Shown here one piece after another: positions 50,198 through 64,000 of a stretch of DNA of 64,000 nt. Made by a program: the position numbers and the translations under genes. The DNA is taken from NCBI GenBank assembly GCA_003991915.1, contig RQTK01001015.1:15703-79702 (forward strand), in the 5' to 3' direction. A model generated the notes under the pieces. It had not been told where the DNA came from, searched no databases, and was given only the letters and a program-made list of their open reading frames with translations. Source of the stretch: Elysia chlorotica. Its lineage: Eukaryota; Mollusca; Gastropoda; Plakobranchidae. Each line of letters begins with the position of its first letter. Within the stretch, counting starts at the first letter, position 1.

Positions 50198-50242
<45 letters not shown>
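48968..50242. repeat. GA-rich minisatellite, about 14 units of 71-101 bp
   Basis: The core AGTGGGAGAAAGATAGGA recurs at about 49035, 49107, 49200, 49301, 49375, 49463, 49537, 49626, 49714, 49785, 49858, 49938, 50012 and 50092, each followed by GAGTGAGTGA and AAAGAGAGGCAAGAGAGA with variable (GA)n. The array ends in nearly pure (GA)n at about 50170-50242. Long Ser/Leu/His frames on the minus strand (476, 250 and 228 codons) exist only because the pyrimidine-rich strand lacks stop codons. Larger patterns (TATGCGAAAGAGAGGCAAGA blocks) indicate higher-order duplication. Confidence 0.9.
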
Positions 50243-52339
<2,097 letters not shown>

Positions 52340-52453
52340 GTTGCTACTAGTATAATGTATTAAATCTCTGAGGACATCATGGACACGGCATAGATGTTAC
52401 CGTGCTGACGTGCCGGAAAAATAAACTCCCTCCCTCACTCACTCACTCACTCC
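52340..52453 (+). mobile_element. Possible retroposon 3' end with (TCAC)n tail
   Basis: ACCGTGCTGACGTGCCGGAA followed by AAATAAACTCCC and a (TCAC)n tail resembles retroposon 3' ends with simple-repeat tails. The 5' part and any TSD were not identified. Confidence 0.3.
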
Positions 52454-52663
52454 ACAAACTTAGTACAGCTGTAAATGATCACCCTCGAAATAGAAAATTA
52501 AATTAAATGTTGTACTTTAATCGGCCGTGAACAGTTTTATACATAAAACGGAATCCTCACTAAAGCTAAACGTCGGCATGCGGTGGAGCGTTGGTCCCCT
52601 GATTGAAACCTTTGATCGGCCAAAAAATGTATTTGTCCGCTTTCGTCCCCTACTACCTGAAGA

Positions 52664-52795
52664 AACCGACTGAGACGGGAGTCATGGTATCCCCGCTTGG
52701 TCTGTGTGTAACAGCATGTAAAATTGTCAGACATCAGTACTGATGCCCTTTCATAATATAGCCTATATAGTGCTTACTTTGGAAGTTAAGCAACC
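52664..52795 (+). mobile_element. SINE, 5'-truncated, next to a coding exon
   Basis: CCGACTGAGACGGGAGTCAT then GGTATCCCCGC, AATTGTCAGACATCAGTACTG-like, ATAATATAGCCTATATAGTG and TTAAGCAACCAG. It ends about 65 bp before the UPF0415 exon and so lies next to, or over, that exon's branch-point region. Confidence 0.75.
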
Positions 52796-52860
52796 AGTTC
52801 CCGTTACCACCTGCTTTACTATGGTAACTAAAAACAACAACATTTTAATGTTCTCCGCAG

Positions 52861-53095
52861 TTGAAGCAGCGGGACCTTCACACCCAGCAGAGCCGACTGA
52901 AGAGCAGCAACCTTGGCCACTTCGCCAGCCTGGTGCACGCCTCAGAGCGGCTGCCCCGCGTGGCCGGAGTCCTGGTGCCCTACCAGCTGCCCTCGCGCCC
53001 GGACAGCCTCCTCGTGGACCTGCTCGCTCTGGGAGGCCACGCCTGGGTCAAGGTCGTTGCGCGGAAGGCGCAGGCGTTGCACCTCGTCTGGGCCG
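52861..53095 (+). CDS. C7orf25: UPF0415 protein (C7orf25 homologue), internal exon
   Basis: Acceptor TGTTCTCCGCAG precedes TTG-AAG-CAG, and donor GGCCG|GTGAGT closes a 235-bp exon ending in phase 1. It encodes 78 residues that match the N-terminal part of the conserved UPF0415 family: HTQQSRLKSSNLGHFASLV, then LLVDLLALGG and LGGHAWVKVVARKAQALH, equivalent to the [24 protein letters not shown] block of the vertebrate protein. The family is conserved in animals and its molecular role is not established. GC content and CpG frequency are far above the flanks, as expected for an exon. The first 60 or so residues must be in an upstream exon not identified here. No disruption is seen. Frames in the other phases (113 and 118 codons) are shadows. 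Confidence 0.88.
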
Positions 53096-56000
53096 GTGAG
53101 TCGCTCAACACTGTCCCGGTCCTTGATATTTGAATGTTGTTACGTAGTTTCACTACACCACCTGAAGGCCCCAAACCCTGATTTGGTTTCAGTAGTCAGG
53201 ATGCTTATAGCACTTGGCCTTAGAGAAAAATTTACTCCAGACAAAATTTGCTGAGATCCGTTTTGTTGTTGTTTCATTTTGGCTTTTTAAATATTTAGAT
53301 ATTTTGCTTTTGATAAATGTTGTGTGTTAATTGCGTTGTATCACACGATGTTATAGCGAAATATAATGATACAGGCAATTTAAACGACAAATTTGTTCCA
53401 AAAAAGTAAGTGGGCACACGTGTAGTTACATTTAAACCGAAATTCTCTGATTGGGAATAGCGAAGCTCCTGGTTTAACGTCTCAGGGGTTCCTTTAGAAG
53501 GAGCGTAAAAACGACATCCTCTCAGGAGCTCCTGATTGTTGAGACAATGTCGGTTTCAGAAAATCCACAGGTAAAAACTTACCCTATTTGATTATGGCTT
53601 ATATTTTTCCAAAAATTTGGGGAAAATAACACCCTTTCTAAAACAAGATCAACATCAGTCAGACATTGAGTAAAAGAGTGGTCAGGGATGCCATGTTATA
53701 TATACCTGCAGAGTTGAAGTAACTGATAATAAATTTTACTTTGAATTGTGATCAATTTTAACTTTACGTAGCCAAGTGTTTACTACCAGTATTGGATAGA
53801 TATACCTTTTAGATAGTTGCTATTGTCCTCTACCTTCACCGTCCTTTTGTGATTCCGTATCCGCATCTCCATCTGGAATTTAACATGGTATTTCTTTTTG
53901 AAGTCGTGATACCTCATAAAGAGACAATTTTATCACTCTGTGTTGACAAATATAAAGCGCCTATGATTGGTAGATGTCAGAAACTTTGAAAACTTCAGAT
54001 TTTTACAGTCCATAGCAACTCTTTCATAATGAGCATATCTTTAATTGTTTGTATTTTCTTTTTCTTTTTTTTTTTCGCTATCGCTTATCAGATTGTTGGG
54101 TTTTTTTCCCCTCGAAATAGTGAGTGTCTGTAAAGCTTGGAGCGTAAAGTTCTATAGTGAAACAATACATTTTTTTAAATTAAATTCGAACGTACTAAGA
54201 GTCGGAAAGCGAAGCATCGCTTTAAGTTCCTATTTTAGTAAAGCATCACAGTTTCCAAAAAGCCTGCAATTTTCATGGACTGTTTGCTCGTTGATTATGT
54301 TAATGAATTTTCAGAGACTCATGTTATTACTTTATAAAGCATAATAACATAAATCTGCTAGTTTTAATAAGAAAAACCCGCTCTGTATTCTAAGGACATT
54401 TAAGTACCCCGGATAACTAAAAGGAAACACGCGTGTGAGCACTTTTGATCGAATCTTGACCGTAGACGTGAGCACTACTTATGAACCCCTCACAAATTCG
54501 TACTAAAACTCATTGACGACAAATTTCTCGGAAAAACAAACTAAAAATTCATGTTGTAAAAATTTGTTTAGAACATACAGATGAAACTCGCATTTTTTCT
54601 GAATACTTTTGTTGAGATGAGTACATTTAGCAAATTGCCTAGCTTTAGTCCCGTATTGATCATGTATTGATTAATCAGTCACATAACCAGCGTTGGTGCG
54701 TCTGTTCCCGTTTTATCTTTTTTTTTTTAAACCCACACATATCTTACTCTTTTAATGATGTTGCTTTGTACAAATAGAAGACCAAATATTTTAAGTCTCA
54801 ATTATTACCCAAAATTTTTGTTTAAAAAAAACATAGATTTGAAATTGTTTATGTCATTCTAGTATTGAGGGAGAGAATAAAATATGTTGCAGATGTGCCC
54901 ACTTTTTTTTCTTACTTTCTTACTTTCTTTCGACAATAAAAAAGTTTAATTTTGTCTTCACTTGGCAGCAAATCTTGTAATGCTCAAAGAAATAACAAGT
55001 ATAGAAATGTCCAGAAAAGCTCAAATCGATTGCCTGACTTGTTGTCTCAAAGTTAGATTTTAAAGCACTCATTATTCTTGCCTAAGAGTTAGAACGTAAA
55101 ATAGGCCGTAAAATAATTTTATTTCTCCTCAACTTAAGCCTGCACTCCGATCTGGAACACACACGCCCCGTGTCGAGTCAGTTATCTCAATTGTTTGAGT
55201 GTCTTGGAACTTAGCTCTGACTAACACTCAATTAGAACCTCAGAGCTGTTCGAGTTTTCCTGCATACGACATCCCGCCAACCAGACAATCATAATCAAAT
55301 TGAGGAAATGTATTTCAAGGTTTGATATGAGACTCTTACATCTTGTAGTATTTTCAGTGGCCTTCGATTTTCGAGATGTTCCTCTGTACCTGAAATTACT
55401 ATGTACAAAAACCCACATGCTGTTTATTGTATAATAACAGGCAATCGAGTTTCTACAATTTATCATCTCATACAACAATTAACCATGCATTATCACAAAA
55501 CTGTGCAGTATGTGCATTAAAATTTGCACGCTTAAAAGACACAATATCTAAATCACGTAAACTTTTTGAACCGGAGAAAAATCTACAGGTTGCAGCGGTG
55601 TTTTGGTGGTTTTTTATATAGATTGCAGAAAGTTTTATTAAGTTCAAGTATGGCTCAGAAACAATTATATCAATGAAAGACGATTATTTTCAGAGTAACG
55701 TACTGATTTAGCTGCTTAGTGGGTAGGACAACATTTTAAAATACGGGTCCTTGGAAACTCAAGTCAACCAACCTACTGAATGTACCCAGACTTAATTCCG
55801 TATGATCTAAATTTGGTAAAAAGCCTTTTTTTGCGACAAAAGCATTTTTGTAGGCGATGAACAAACCAATTTTCTTGGTGGATTAAAGTTGAAAATGTGT
55901 ACATATATATTCAACGGGTTGAGAGCAAACCTAATTTAAACAGAACATTTTAAGTCGACTCATTGCAAAATTTGATGCCATTTTTTTAGATAGTGGTACT

Positions 56001-57168
56001 CTTACCGTATGGCCACCTTCCAAAATAATTATACTTTTGAGCAAGGAAACTTGCGAAGTTAAAACATGAATAAAGACGCACAATAAATTGCAAAGACCTT
56101 TTCATTTCGAGAAAGAAAAGCTGCATTGTATATTCATATACCTCATATGCCAGTTAATACTCAGTTGTGTTAATTAAATGTAAAAACTGTTGTTGTTGTT
56201 TTTTTCAATTAAATAATGAATGTTCAATAGAATGGTGGAATAATTATTATATAACTCAGAAGCGTCCAATCTCTGATCTGAGCCGCTGAGATCACCTCTC
56301 ACGGTAAACCGAGTGTATAAAATAATAAACATGACTTAGTAAACAACACTTTTGTATAGATTTTTCAAACAATACAATATAGGTACGGTCGCAACAAATA
56401 GCTTCAGGTTTTTATTTAGGCAATGTCTTATCAATAATAAACTTTATCGCTTATCCTATGCTGCAATATGATATTTTACCAGAAGGTAACGTCACAATGT
56501 TCCCGTAACAATACTTGTTAACGTACTTTTGTAGGAAACCCTCTAATGAATGTTTTTAAATCTATTGTTTCCAACATTCAAGAAGTTTGGGTTTAAAGCA
56601 AACACGGAGTCTGCTTTGAAACCCGTCACCTTTTTTTCTTCTTCATATTCTCCCCTTTTAAAATTATGTATGAACTTAAACAATATTGATGGTTTTTCTT
56701 TTCTCCTTTTCTTCATTGCTAATTTGCACTTTGAGATATGATAAGATTGATTAGATTGGATAAGATATTCATTTATTATATGTACAGAGCCGGAGGCAAT
56801 CATCCTGCGAATGAAGTTTTTTTAACCTTTGAACCTATTGTTAAAACTCTGATCGATCTTGGCAGTAAAGACTTCTTATTTCTTACTTTTTTATTTTGGC
56901 ACTTCATGCCTTCCGCTACGTTGTACCTGTATTTTGTCAAAATCATATTGTAAGTGATGTGTTGAGTCGGACAGTATGTATGCCATCTTGTTTGTTCTAC
57001 GTCTTTGGCATGATCTGTCTTTGATGTTGTCAACTCGGTTTGCTCTTTTAAAACTTTATATATGAATCGGACAAGTCAAGTGTATACGTATTATGTTATT
57101 GAAGTATCAAAGAAGGATTGAGAGAGTTAGAGAGAGAGAGACAAAGGTAGACATTAAGAGTGAGAGAC

Positions 57169-57170
<2 letters not shown>

Positions 57171-57223
<53 letters not shown>

Positions 57224-57262
57224 TACATACATACATACATACATACATACATACATACATAC
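57171..57262. repeat. (GA)n followed by (TACA)n microsatellite
   Basis: AG run to 57219, then about nine TACA units at 57224-57262. Confidence 0.95.
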
Positions 57263-58073
57263 ACGCATATACACGAACATTTATACAGAAAGAGATATTG
57301 CAAACCATTGAACAAGTAGTCTAGCAATATAAATACATTATGTTCTGTGAGGGTTGCATTCAAGTCAATCAGTCTGGGGTTCTTTTCTTTCTATCCTTTG
57401 CATATCATTTAATTCGTTGAATGTCTAGGTCTAGAATAACAGAAATAACACGTTTGTAAAAATCAAAAAGACCATCCACGGCTATAGACAAACGCTTTGA
57501 TTTTTTAGTTACCTTCACTGATCTAGTTGACAGGTCTTGCTGAATATTACTTTATCTAGCTTTCATTATTTAACGTTGAGGTAGTTCCGTTCCATTTGTT
57601 CTATGCGAAACATTTCCGTCAGCCATCAAACCCCTATAAAAGGAAAATAATGAAGATTTGTGAGGCTGTGGAACGGAGTGCGATATCGGCCTGTGGAACT
57701 CATTGGTGTAAGGAGCATAACTTTCTCTCGTCGCTGCTTCAGCACTCCGTGTCACTCAACCTCGGTGTTGATGTCTCCGAAAATTTTTAGTTCGTGTTAT
57801 TTTCGTTTAGAATGATGTCCCGCAGTAAAAAGCCTCTTGAGAGTCCCGATTTTCGGGAATGGAATGAGGGTTCTAGCGTGGAAGGACGAGTGGTAGACAA
57901 ATATTAATAAACACTACGGCTTGTCGATTTCATAGGACTAAAAGATCGCAGAGGGAAAGAAGCAGCGTAACAGTGTATAGAGTGAAAACCCGCTATAGGC
58001 CGAGACAAAACTATGGAGAGAAAGAATGAAAGAGAGAGAGAGACAGATAGAGAAAGAAAGAAAGACAGACGAC

Positions 58074-58076
<3 letters not shown>

Positions 58077-58118
<42 letters not shown>
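58077..58118. repeat. (GA)n microsatellite
   Basis: Pure GA run flanked by GAAAGAAAGACAGAC-type degenerate repeats from about 58020. Confidence 0.93.
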
Positions 58119-58122
<4 letters not shown>

Positions 58123-59006
58123 GAGAGGTTGAAATTATACATTGACACCCGATCAATGAAAATTAAATTATGTATTATTAAAGCAAGAGAAAAAACAGAT
58201 AAGACAAGAAATAAGAGGAAATTGGAGAGATCAACAAGAGTTGCACTCTGTAGGACAGATAAGGAAAACCATTCAGGAGGTAAAGTGGGTCGAAAATATT
58301 TAAAAGGGAAAGGAAGGGGGACACAGATATAACTGTGTGAAAGAGAAAGAATTATATATTCAAAAGGAGATGAGGGAAGCACCTTGCTAAAACTCCAAAA
58401 AATAGATTTATCATATGTTTTGGGAAGCCTCGTCAAGCGCATTGTTTAAGTGTTTACGAAGGGGAAATTTGAAAATATCCTTTGTTAGCCATGAATACTT
58501 CATTATTGCCCGATTGTGTTAAGTTGTAGGCGAAATAAATTATTATGTGTTGACGACTGGAGAGAACTACTACATATTCATGGCATTGATTTTGTCGTTG
58601 CTGTTGTTTTTTGTTGTTGTTATTGCGGTGGTGTTTCGATGATGATCTTTGCCCAAAACTTCACTCCATGAAGCTTGCATTTGATAGAGGACACGCTTTG
58701 GATCACTGCAGCCTGCGGTTTTTATTGTATCACTTTCCATTCTGTTTTCACGTTTGATTCCTGTTGCTTTTCCGCCTTGGTTGTAATGATTTCTTTCATT
58801 GATTTTCTTTTGGGAATTGGGCGTAGAGTATGAAAAGAAACCTTTAAGATCGGACTCAAATTTTATTCAGTTTTTCACGTTTTAAAATATAAACGCATTG
58901 TAGCCGTCAGTTTTTATGTAACACAAACGTGTTGAGCAGTACGGAGAAAAGCTGTCTGAAATGCAGAAGGAGTTGGTCCACAAATAGCGTGATAAATAAA
59001 TATAGA

Positions 59007-59104
59007 TCATTTGCTACAAATTTCTATTTCATTTCAGTCCGTCGTTTGAGAGTAATCATTTGCCACAAATTTCTATTTCATTTCAGTCCGTCGTTTGAGA
59101 GTAA
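59007..59104 (+). repeat. 49-bp tandem duplication
   Basis: Two adjacent units from TCATTTG(C/-)TACAAATTT to CGTTTGAGAGTAA differ at one base (GCTACA versus GCCACA). Confidence 0.93.
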
Positions 59105-59520
59105 TTAAAACAAATGGTTAAGTTTTATTGTTTTGTTTCCTAAGGTCAGTTGTTTTATTTGTGTAACATAAAAGTGTTTTATTATTCGAAAAAAAAATTA
59201 AAAGGTCATACTTCAACTGTTTAGTCGATTTCATATGAAGTGAACGCGTTTAAAGCCAACCATTGCTTCAATGCGATTAACCTTTTTAGGCGATCTCTTT
59301 TTATATGCATTTTTTCTAAATTGCTTGAAGATACCAGTCATTCGTCTGGTCCAGAGTGTTGGCCTTCACCTAACTACATTGCATTGTATTCACTTTTTTC
59401 GTTGTATTTCTTGCTTACACGTCTTTGTTTCCCTTTATTATAATGATAGTGTTTTACTTTGTATACAACTCCTCACCTAAGAAAATCCTAATATTGAACG
59501 TGTGATTGTATTATCTGCAG

Positions 59521-59615
59521 GTGCGGGCCAGTTTGGAGAGAGAGACCTTTTGTCCCAGGCGAGTGAGTACCTAGAATGCGCTGCCCGACACCCAATCAAC
59601 TTCTGCACGCCCCAG
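59521..59615 (+). CDS. C7orf25: UPF0415 protein (C7orf25 homologue), next exon
   Basis: Acceptor ATTATCTGCAG precedes the exon and donor CCCCAG|GTAATT follows it. The 95-bp exon supplies the two bases that complete the glycine codon and ends in phase 0. It encodes GAGQFGERDLLSQASEYL followed by ECAARHPINFCTPQ, collinear with the vertebrate GRGQYGDKSIIEQAEDFL segment that directly follows the block in the previous exon. Together the two exons give 110 residues in the correct family order. The rest of the protein, including the C-terminal conserved domain, must lie beyond 64000, since no matching frame was seen in 59616-64000. Confidence 0.88.
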
Positions 59616-59961
59616 GTAATTAGTTCACACTTTGTCCCATTGAGTTAGTACGCACTAGTGGTCTAATGTGAGCCTACCTATCTACAGAGTTAATAATTTA
59701 AAAGACCCAATCGCTTTAAGGGCAAGCAGTGCTTTACAAATGAAATTCTGACGCGTTTTAGGTCGAGACATTTACGTACTCACACAGCCCCTGCCCTTTT
59801 CATGGTCCGGGGGTGGACAGGCGTAAAATAAGCTCACATCTCACTTAAGTGCCCTCAGCCCGATAGACGGGAGTCCAATGCGGCTGCGATATAGTCCAAC
59901 ATAATTATACAATTATAATATCGGCCTTTCGGCTGCCAAACAAGAAGGGCCGGGAGGGAGG

Positions 59962-60215
59962 TTGGGTTGGGTTGGGTTGGTTTAACGTCCAACAGCAGCA
60001 CTATATAGGCTATATTGTGGACGGACCCCAAGACGGACGTCTGACAATTTTATGTGCTGCCACACACGAGACAGGGCGGGGACACCTTGACTCCTGTCTC
60101 AGCCGGTCACATTATACTGACACCGACCCAACCAGTAGGACCCAACAGCCAGGATTCGAACTCGGGACCTTTTGCGTCGGAAGCCGATGTTCTACCACTG
60201 AACCACCTCGCCCAG
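59962..60215 (-). mobile_element. Full-length tRNA-derived SINE, minus strand
   Basis: On the minus strand: CTGGGCGAGGTGGTTCAGTGG-like head, GTTCGAATCCTGGC-like B box, GGTCGGTGTCAGTATAATGT, GAGACAGGAGTCAAGGTGTC, AATTGTCAGACGTCCGTC and an (AACCC)n-like tail after TTAAACCAACC. It is flanked by CGGGAGGGAGG (59951-59961) and CGGGAGTGAGG (60216-60226), a likely 11-bp TSD with one mismatch. Confidence 0.9.
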
Positions 60216-61144
60216 CGGGAGTGAGGTACATTTAGCGGGTCGTGTTTACACTGTGTAAGCACGTTTAGTTTTGTTTAAAAATTTCCATTGACCGCTCTTG
60301 TTTTCTAATTGCTGCATTTATTTTTAAACATGCCGAAGTTCTGGGACTCTGGGAGCTATTTGCATTCCTCTTCTTTTAAAGAGAAATAAACCATTGCCCA
60401 CAGGCAATGAGTCCCTTATTTTGTTTTTCATTTTAATTAAAATTTTGATTTGCGTTTTAAAGACATTTTAATTTGGGATTATGAAGTAACGACGCTTGTT
60501 AGTAAATTGTTCGAACTTCTAAGCGCTTGTTAACTTTAAAAAGATAGCGTTTTTTCTAACTACGTACAATAAGACTTCTTTATAACTTCCATCTAAACAC
60601 CTAATAATCTACTACTGTCGGCCGCTTTGTATCACCTTTACAGAAGATAAGTTAGAAGTTGGCATTTTGTTTTATAGATCGGTTATTATCAAAGTTGCAC
60701 TCGGTAATAAATCTTGTTCTATTCACTCCATTGATTTTTACCGCATGGAAATTGTATCAAGAGCAAACTATTAGCGGAACGTTTCTGAAAGAATTGCTGT
60801 TATTGTGTGGCTTATGTTAGCTCGTGTTTATTAAGACAGTGTGCATTGCTTTGTTATTTCGAAACACTTGCGTTTGATTCTTTGTCACACATTCTTCTAA
60901 AGACTGAGACTTTTTGTTGGTTCCACACCTGAGAGATCATATATCCCAGTTATGTACGCCTAGGTCCACACCCATACTGATTTCTTGTAAAAATGTTTGA
61001 TTTCAAATACGATCAAGGGAAATCCGAACATTTCCATACGTGTTTCCTTTAATCCGATAATTTCCAAGGATCTTAGTTTCATGTAGTTCTCTTTAAAAGA
61101 TACACGTTAGTATATCTTTCGCTTATGGGTTAAAATACCGAGAG

Positions 61145-61197
61145 GGTTGAGTTGAGTTGGTTTAACGTCCAAGGTCACCACTATATGCGCTATATTA
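61145..61197 (-). mobile_element. SINE 3'-end fragment, minus strand
   Basis: GGGTTGAGTTGAGTTGGTTT AACGTCCAAGG and CACTATATGCGCTATATT are the complement of the SINE tail and of the TATAGCCTATATAGTG block. Only about 50 bp remain. Confidence 0.75.
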
Positions 61198-64000
61198 ATA
61201 CCCAAAGAGTGTGTGTTTGTGTTTGAAACATGTAAAACTGTTGACATAAACAAATGTCAAAAGATGCAAATTAACGTTTATATTTTAAGTCTGGTGTGTT
61301 TTTTCTCATTTAACCTTTGTCCTCGGTGTGTCGACATTCATGAATAGTGTATTTATTATCTATGTTATTATCGTTTATGAAATAATATCAAATGAAATGA
61401 TTCGCTAAACTCCGCACCGTTTTGAATTAAAAAAAAAAAAAAAACAATTTGAGTACTCCAACAGCCCCAGTGATGCCTCTCGCAATACTTGGTCGAGTCT
61501 TTTTCTTTTATATTTTGCAACTTTCACTATTTGCGATTGAGGCGTTTAAAAATGCCCTGATGTTAAGGTCTCAACATCCTTTCAAATATTACCTATTAGT
61601 TAAATTTCACGTAATGTCTTTATACTTTGTAGAGTTGTCTTTCTCCTCTATTTGCAGACGTATTTTTTCAGCTTGCACATCTTTCACATCCGCCCTTTTC
61701 CCTGTATGGTCTCTCTAGATATATCTCTATGTTCTATATCATCTCAAGTTCTTAAAAAAAAAAATACTCTTTTTTCACTTGGCGTCTGTCCTGTAATGTT
61801 GTGAACCGTTGAGGCACCACATGGCGAGCCAACTAATATTTTCTCTTATTCTCCCCACTGTTTGCTTTTCTCAATCTTACGGTGTCGCGCAATATCCAGC
61901 CGGTCCACTCATGAATTTAATATTGCCATTGTTTTCTCAGGCTAAACTTCTCATCCCAGCACACACAGTGCCATGAAACAGTGTCTTGCCAAAACCCAGA
62001 TGTCTTTGCGCTGTGCCCATACCGCGATTGTTTGTGATGTTTGACAACGTCCACGATTTCTCTCAAGGGTCCAATGGCTTGTAAGGTTCTCTTTCGAAAA
62101 ATGATATTTGTAAAACGATCTGTGTATGAGATTCAAAGGAGACTTCTGAAGCTATCCATATTCGTGGTCTGGATCTTTTCATTTCTACTGTAAATACCTG
62201 TTAAAGAAACACAAGAATAACAAACACACGCAAAAAAAACACGTCCAGGGGAGATTTTTTATCTTGCCTTTTAGAACGTATTAAACGTATAACAGGCACT
62301 TGTGTTCTTAGTGGGATATTTGACGAATCGGCTGTCGAGGAGGAGAACAATGAAGCATGATGTATGTCTGCAACAGATATATTTAAATCTGCGCCTAGCT
62401 CCCTGTTTTTCAGTACCGGGTAATGCGCTCTTATTCAAGGCCTAACACTTAAAATTATTGAAAGGTGCATTGCCAAATATGCTTTAATCATCACCTACAC
62501 CATAACTTACGGTAATAATTGCAACAGTACCTCTTTTTTAATTTCTCTTACGTTTTCTGGGCTGTTAAATAGGTGTTTATGATATCGGGGGTTCTACTTT
62601 TTAGTTTCACGCAAGTCTCCTTCAGTCGAAAAAATGTTTTCTTTTTCAATTAACTTTGAAGGAGTTGTTCATGTTGAAATAGGAGAGGAAAAAAGACTAC
62701 AGAGCAACCGCAGACACAATTTGAATACATGTACTTCTCTTTTTCTTGTATTTCCTGATTCAGTCACCGTCTCTTTGGGGCGGTTGACCTTGAAGGTCAG
62801 TCTCATTTAAATAATCACATGTTTCGGCCCAGCCTGTGTCGTTGACTCATCGGTTGCTTAGCATCAGGAAGGAAGAGGGCCCAACGTTCTTTTAGTCGTT
62901 TTTGCATTTCAAGCAGTAAAAGCCGGTAATGTTGGCGTATGTGGTGCTTCTTGAATTACCAATCGTGTTGCCTTTGGGATGTTTTTTTAACATCCACACT
63001 CGGTCTTCAGTAGGACTGGTGCATCAATATATTATTTTTTTGTTGTTGTACATTTTATTGTGAATGATAGCAAGCAGATAGCTTGAGCGCATAGAAAAAA
63101 CAACCCTTCGTTTTAATCAATGTGAAAGAGATTTTCGTGTAAATACAAGGATCCCAGTAGCATGCGACGAGAAAAAAGAAACCCACACACACGCTCGTTT
63201 CACCCAAGAAAAGATGAATTTACGACTTGCAGCCTCTTATTTGTCCTAATCCTGAGTGGCAGTGTTAGCATAGTTATTCCATGTGGGGATTCCACTGGGT
63301 TAAAATCGAACTTTACAAGTGAGTTCGAGTTTTCAAGTTTGTAAGATCCCAATGTTCTTTTGTAGATCATAACAATGACAATTAGACCCCCAAAACGGGC
63401 ATGCGACGAACTCCCGAAACACTTTGCAACTATAGAAACATTTTTTCTGTACTTCCTTAGCCTTATTTCGTCTCCAAAAACCTTAAAGGACTTCGATGGA
63501 AAATGTAAATTTTACATATCGGCGTATAACAAGAGAGAAAGAAGTTATAGCGTTATTTGTCTTTAAAAATGTGGATATCGCTTAATATCTACATTCTATT
63601 GATGAAGATACCGATTTTACATATAGCGAAAAACATGGATGTGATCTTTGTTTTCATTTTGCCTACGAATATTGAAAGACCTTAGTTCATGTTTGTTCTA
63701 GTGAAACATGCTAAAAGCTTTTTACAACTTAGTATCTCTTGCGTTATGATACAATTAAGCGACTTAGCTGTCGTTTTGTATGGACTCTTTTCATCAACAC
63801 CACCTGACCTAAAACTTAACATTAATTTTATCTTAAAGGGCTAAGGTGAAACTGTTGAACAATGGACTAATGTGTTCAGCCATGTAAAATGATAAACATC
63901 GTAGGACTACCTCAAGCCTTCTGCCCCCAGACAATTCATATCTTTAAAGGAATTTAACACATGCCAGTAATTTCAAAGACAGATTTTGTGAAAAAATATA

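Larger units (their letters stand above)
53096..59520 (+). other. 6.4-kb intron of the UPF0415 gene
   Basis: Begins GTGAGT and ends TTATCTGCAG. It splits a glycine codon (G|GT). It contains (GA)n and (TACA)n arrays, a 49-bp tandem duplication and no other recognisable gene; frames at 54045-54344, 55221-55478 and 56543-56803 have no recognisable domain. Confidence 0.8.
59616..64000 (+). other. Downstream intron of the UPF0415 gene (open at window end)
   Basis: Begins GTAATT. It contains one full SINE and one SINE fragment, both in minus orientation. Frames at 61449-61718, 61951-62136 and 63162-63344 have no recognisable domain and are probably chance. Confidence 0.6.

Noticed and set aside
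52743..53254. 118- and 113-codon plus-strand frames over the UPF0415 exon
   Set aside because: They are in other phases than the frame with family homology and run through the donor site.
61951..62136. Possible exon on the minus strand (61 codons)
   Set aside because: A plus-strand frame is open across part of the same stretch, no domain is recognised, and it does not match the missing UPF0415 C-terminus.

Overview
The window looks like nuclear DNA of an invertebrate animal. It is AT-rich and almost entirely non-coding, with GT-AG introns of kilobase size, very many long (TC)n/(GA)n microsatellites, tRNA-derived SINEs with target-site duplications, and two assembly gaps. The two recognisable genes are metazoan and there are no bacterial-style operons. 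A lophotrochozoan, probably a gastropod mollusc, is my guess from the repeat landscape; nothing here proves the taxon.

Layout. 0-5.5 kb: a roughly 1.5-kb unit present twice in direct orientation, each copy with a tRNA-like sequence. The first copy is interrupted by a 1.3-kb foldback DNA transposon that carries satellite-like terminal inverted repeats and the remains of a MADF-domain ORF. A 36-45-bp minisatellite lies between the copies. 8.1-10.4 kb, minus strand: the last two exons of a single-pass neuronal-type receptor (FN3 domain, transmembrane helix, long cytoplasmic tail ending in a PDZ-ligand motif). Each exon contains one apparent single-base frameshift. 11.7-12.4 kb: SINE copies fused to broken copies of that gene's FN3 exon and tandemly duplicated. 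12.4-52 kb: intronic or intergenic DNA with SINEs, microsatellites, minisatellites, a 600-bp tandem duplication, a strong 42-bp-arm hairpin and a 1.2-kb GA-rich minisatellite; only weak exon candidates occur here. 52.9-59.6 kb, plus strand: two well-supported consecutive exons of the UPF0415 (human C7orf25) homologue, separated by a 6.4-kb intron. Its 5' and 3' ends were not found.

How parts relate. The two genes are on opposite strands and there is no evidence that they work together. The dominant biology is repeat turnover: one SINE family of about 255 bp accounts for about 14 full or partial insertions, one of them about 70 bp upstream of a coding exon and others inside introns. Several insertions were later swept up in local tandem duplications. 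I did not find a convincing new biological system. The most unusual objects are the foldback/MADF element flanked by 78-bp perfect direct repeats, and the duplicated SINE-pseudo-exon cassette.
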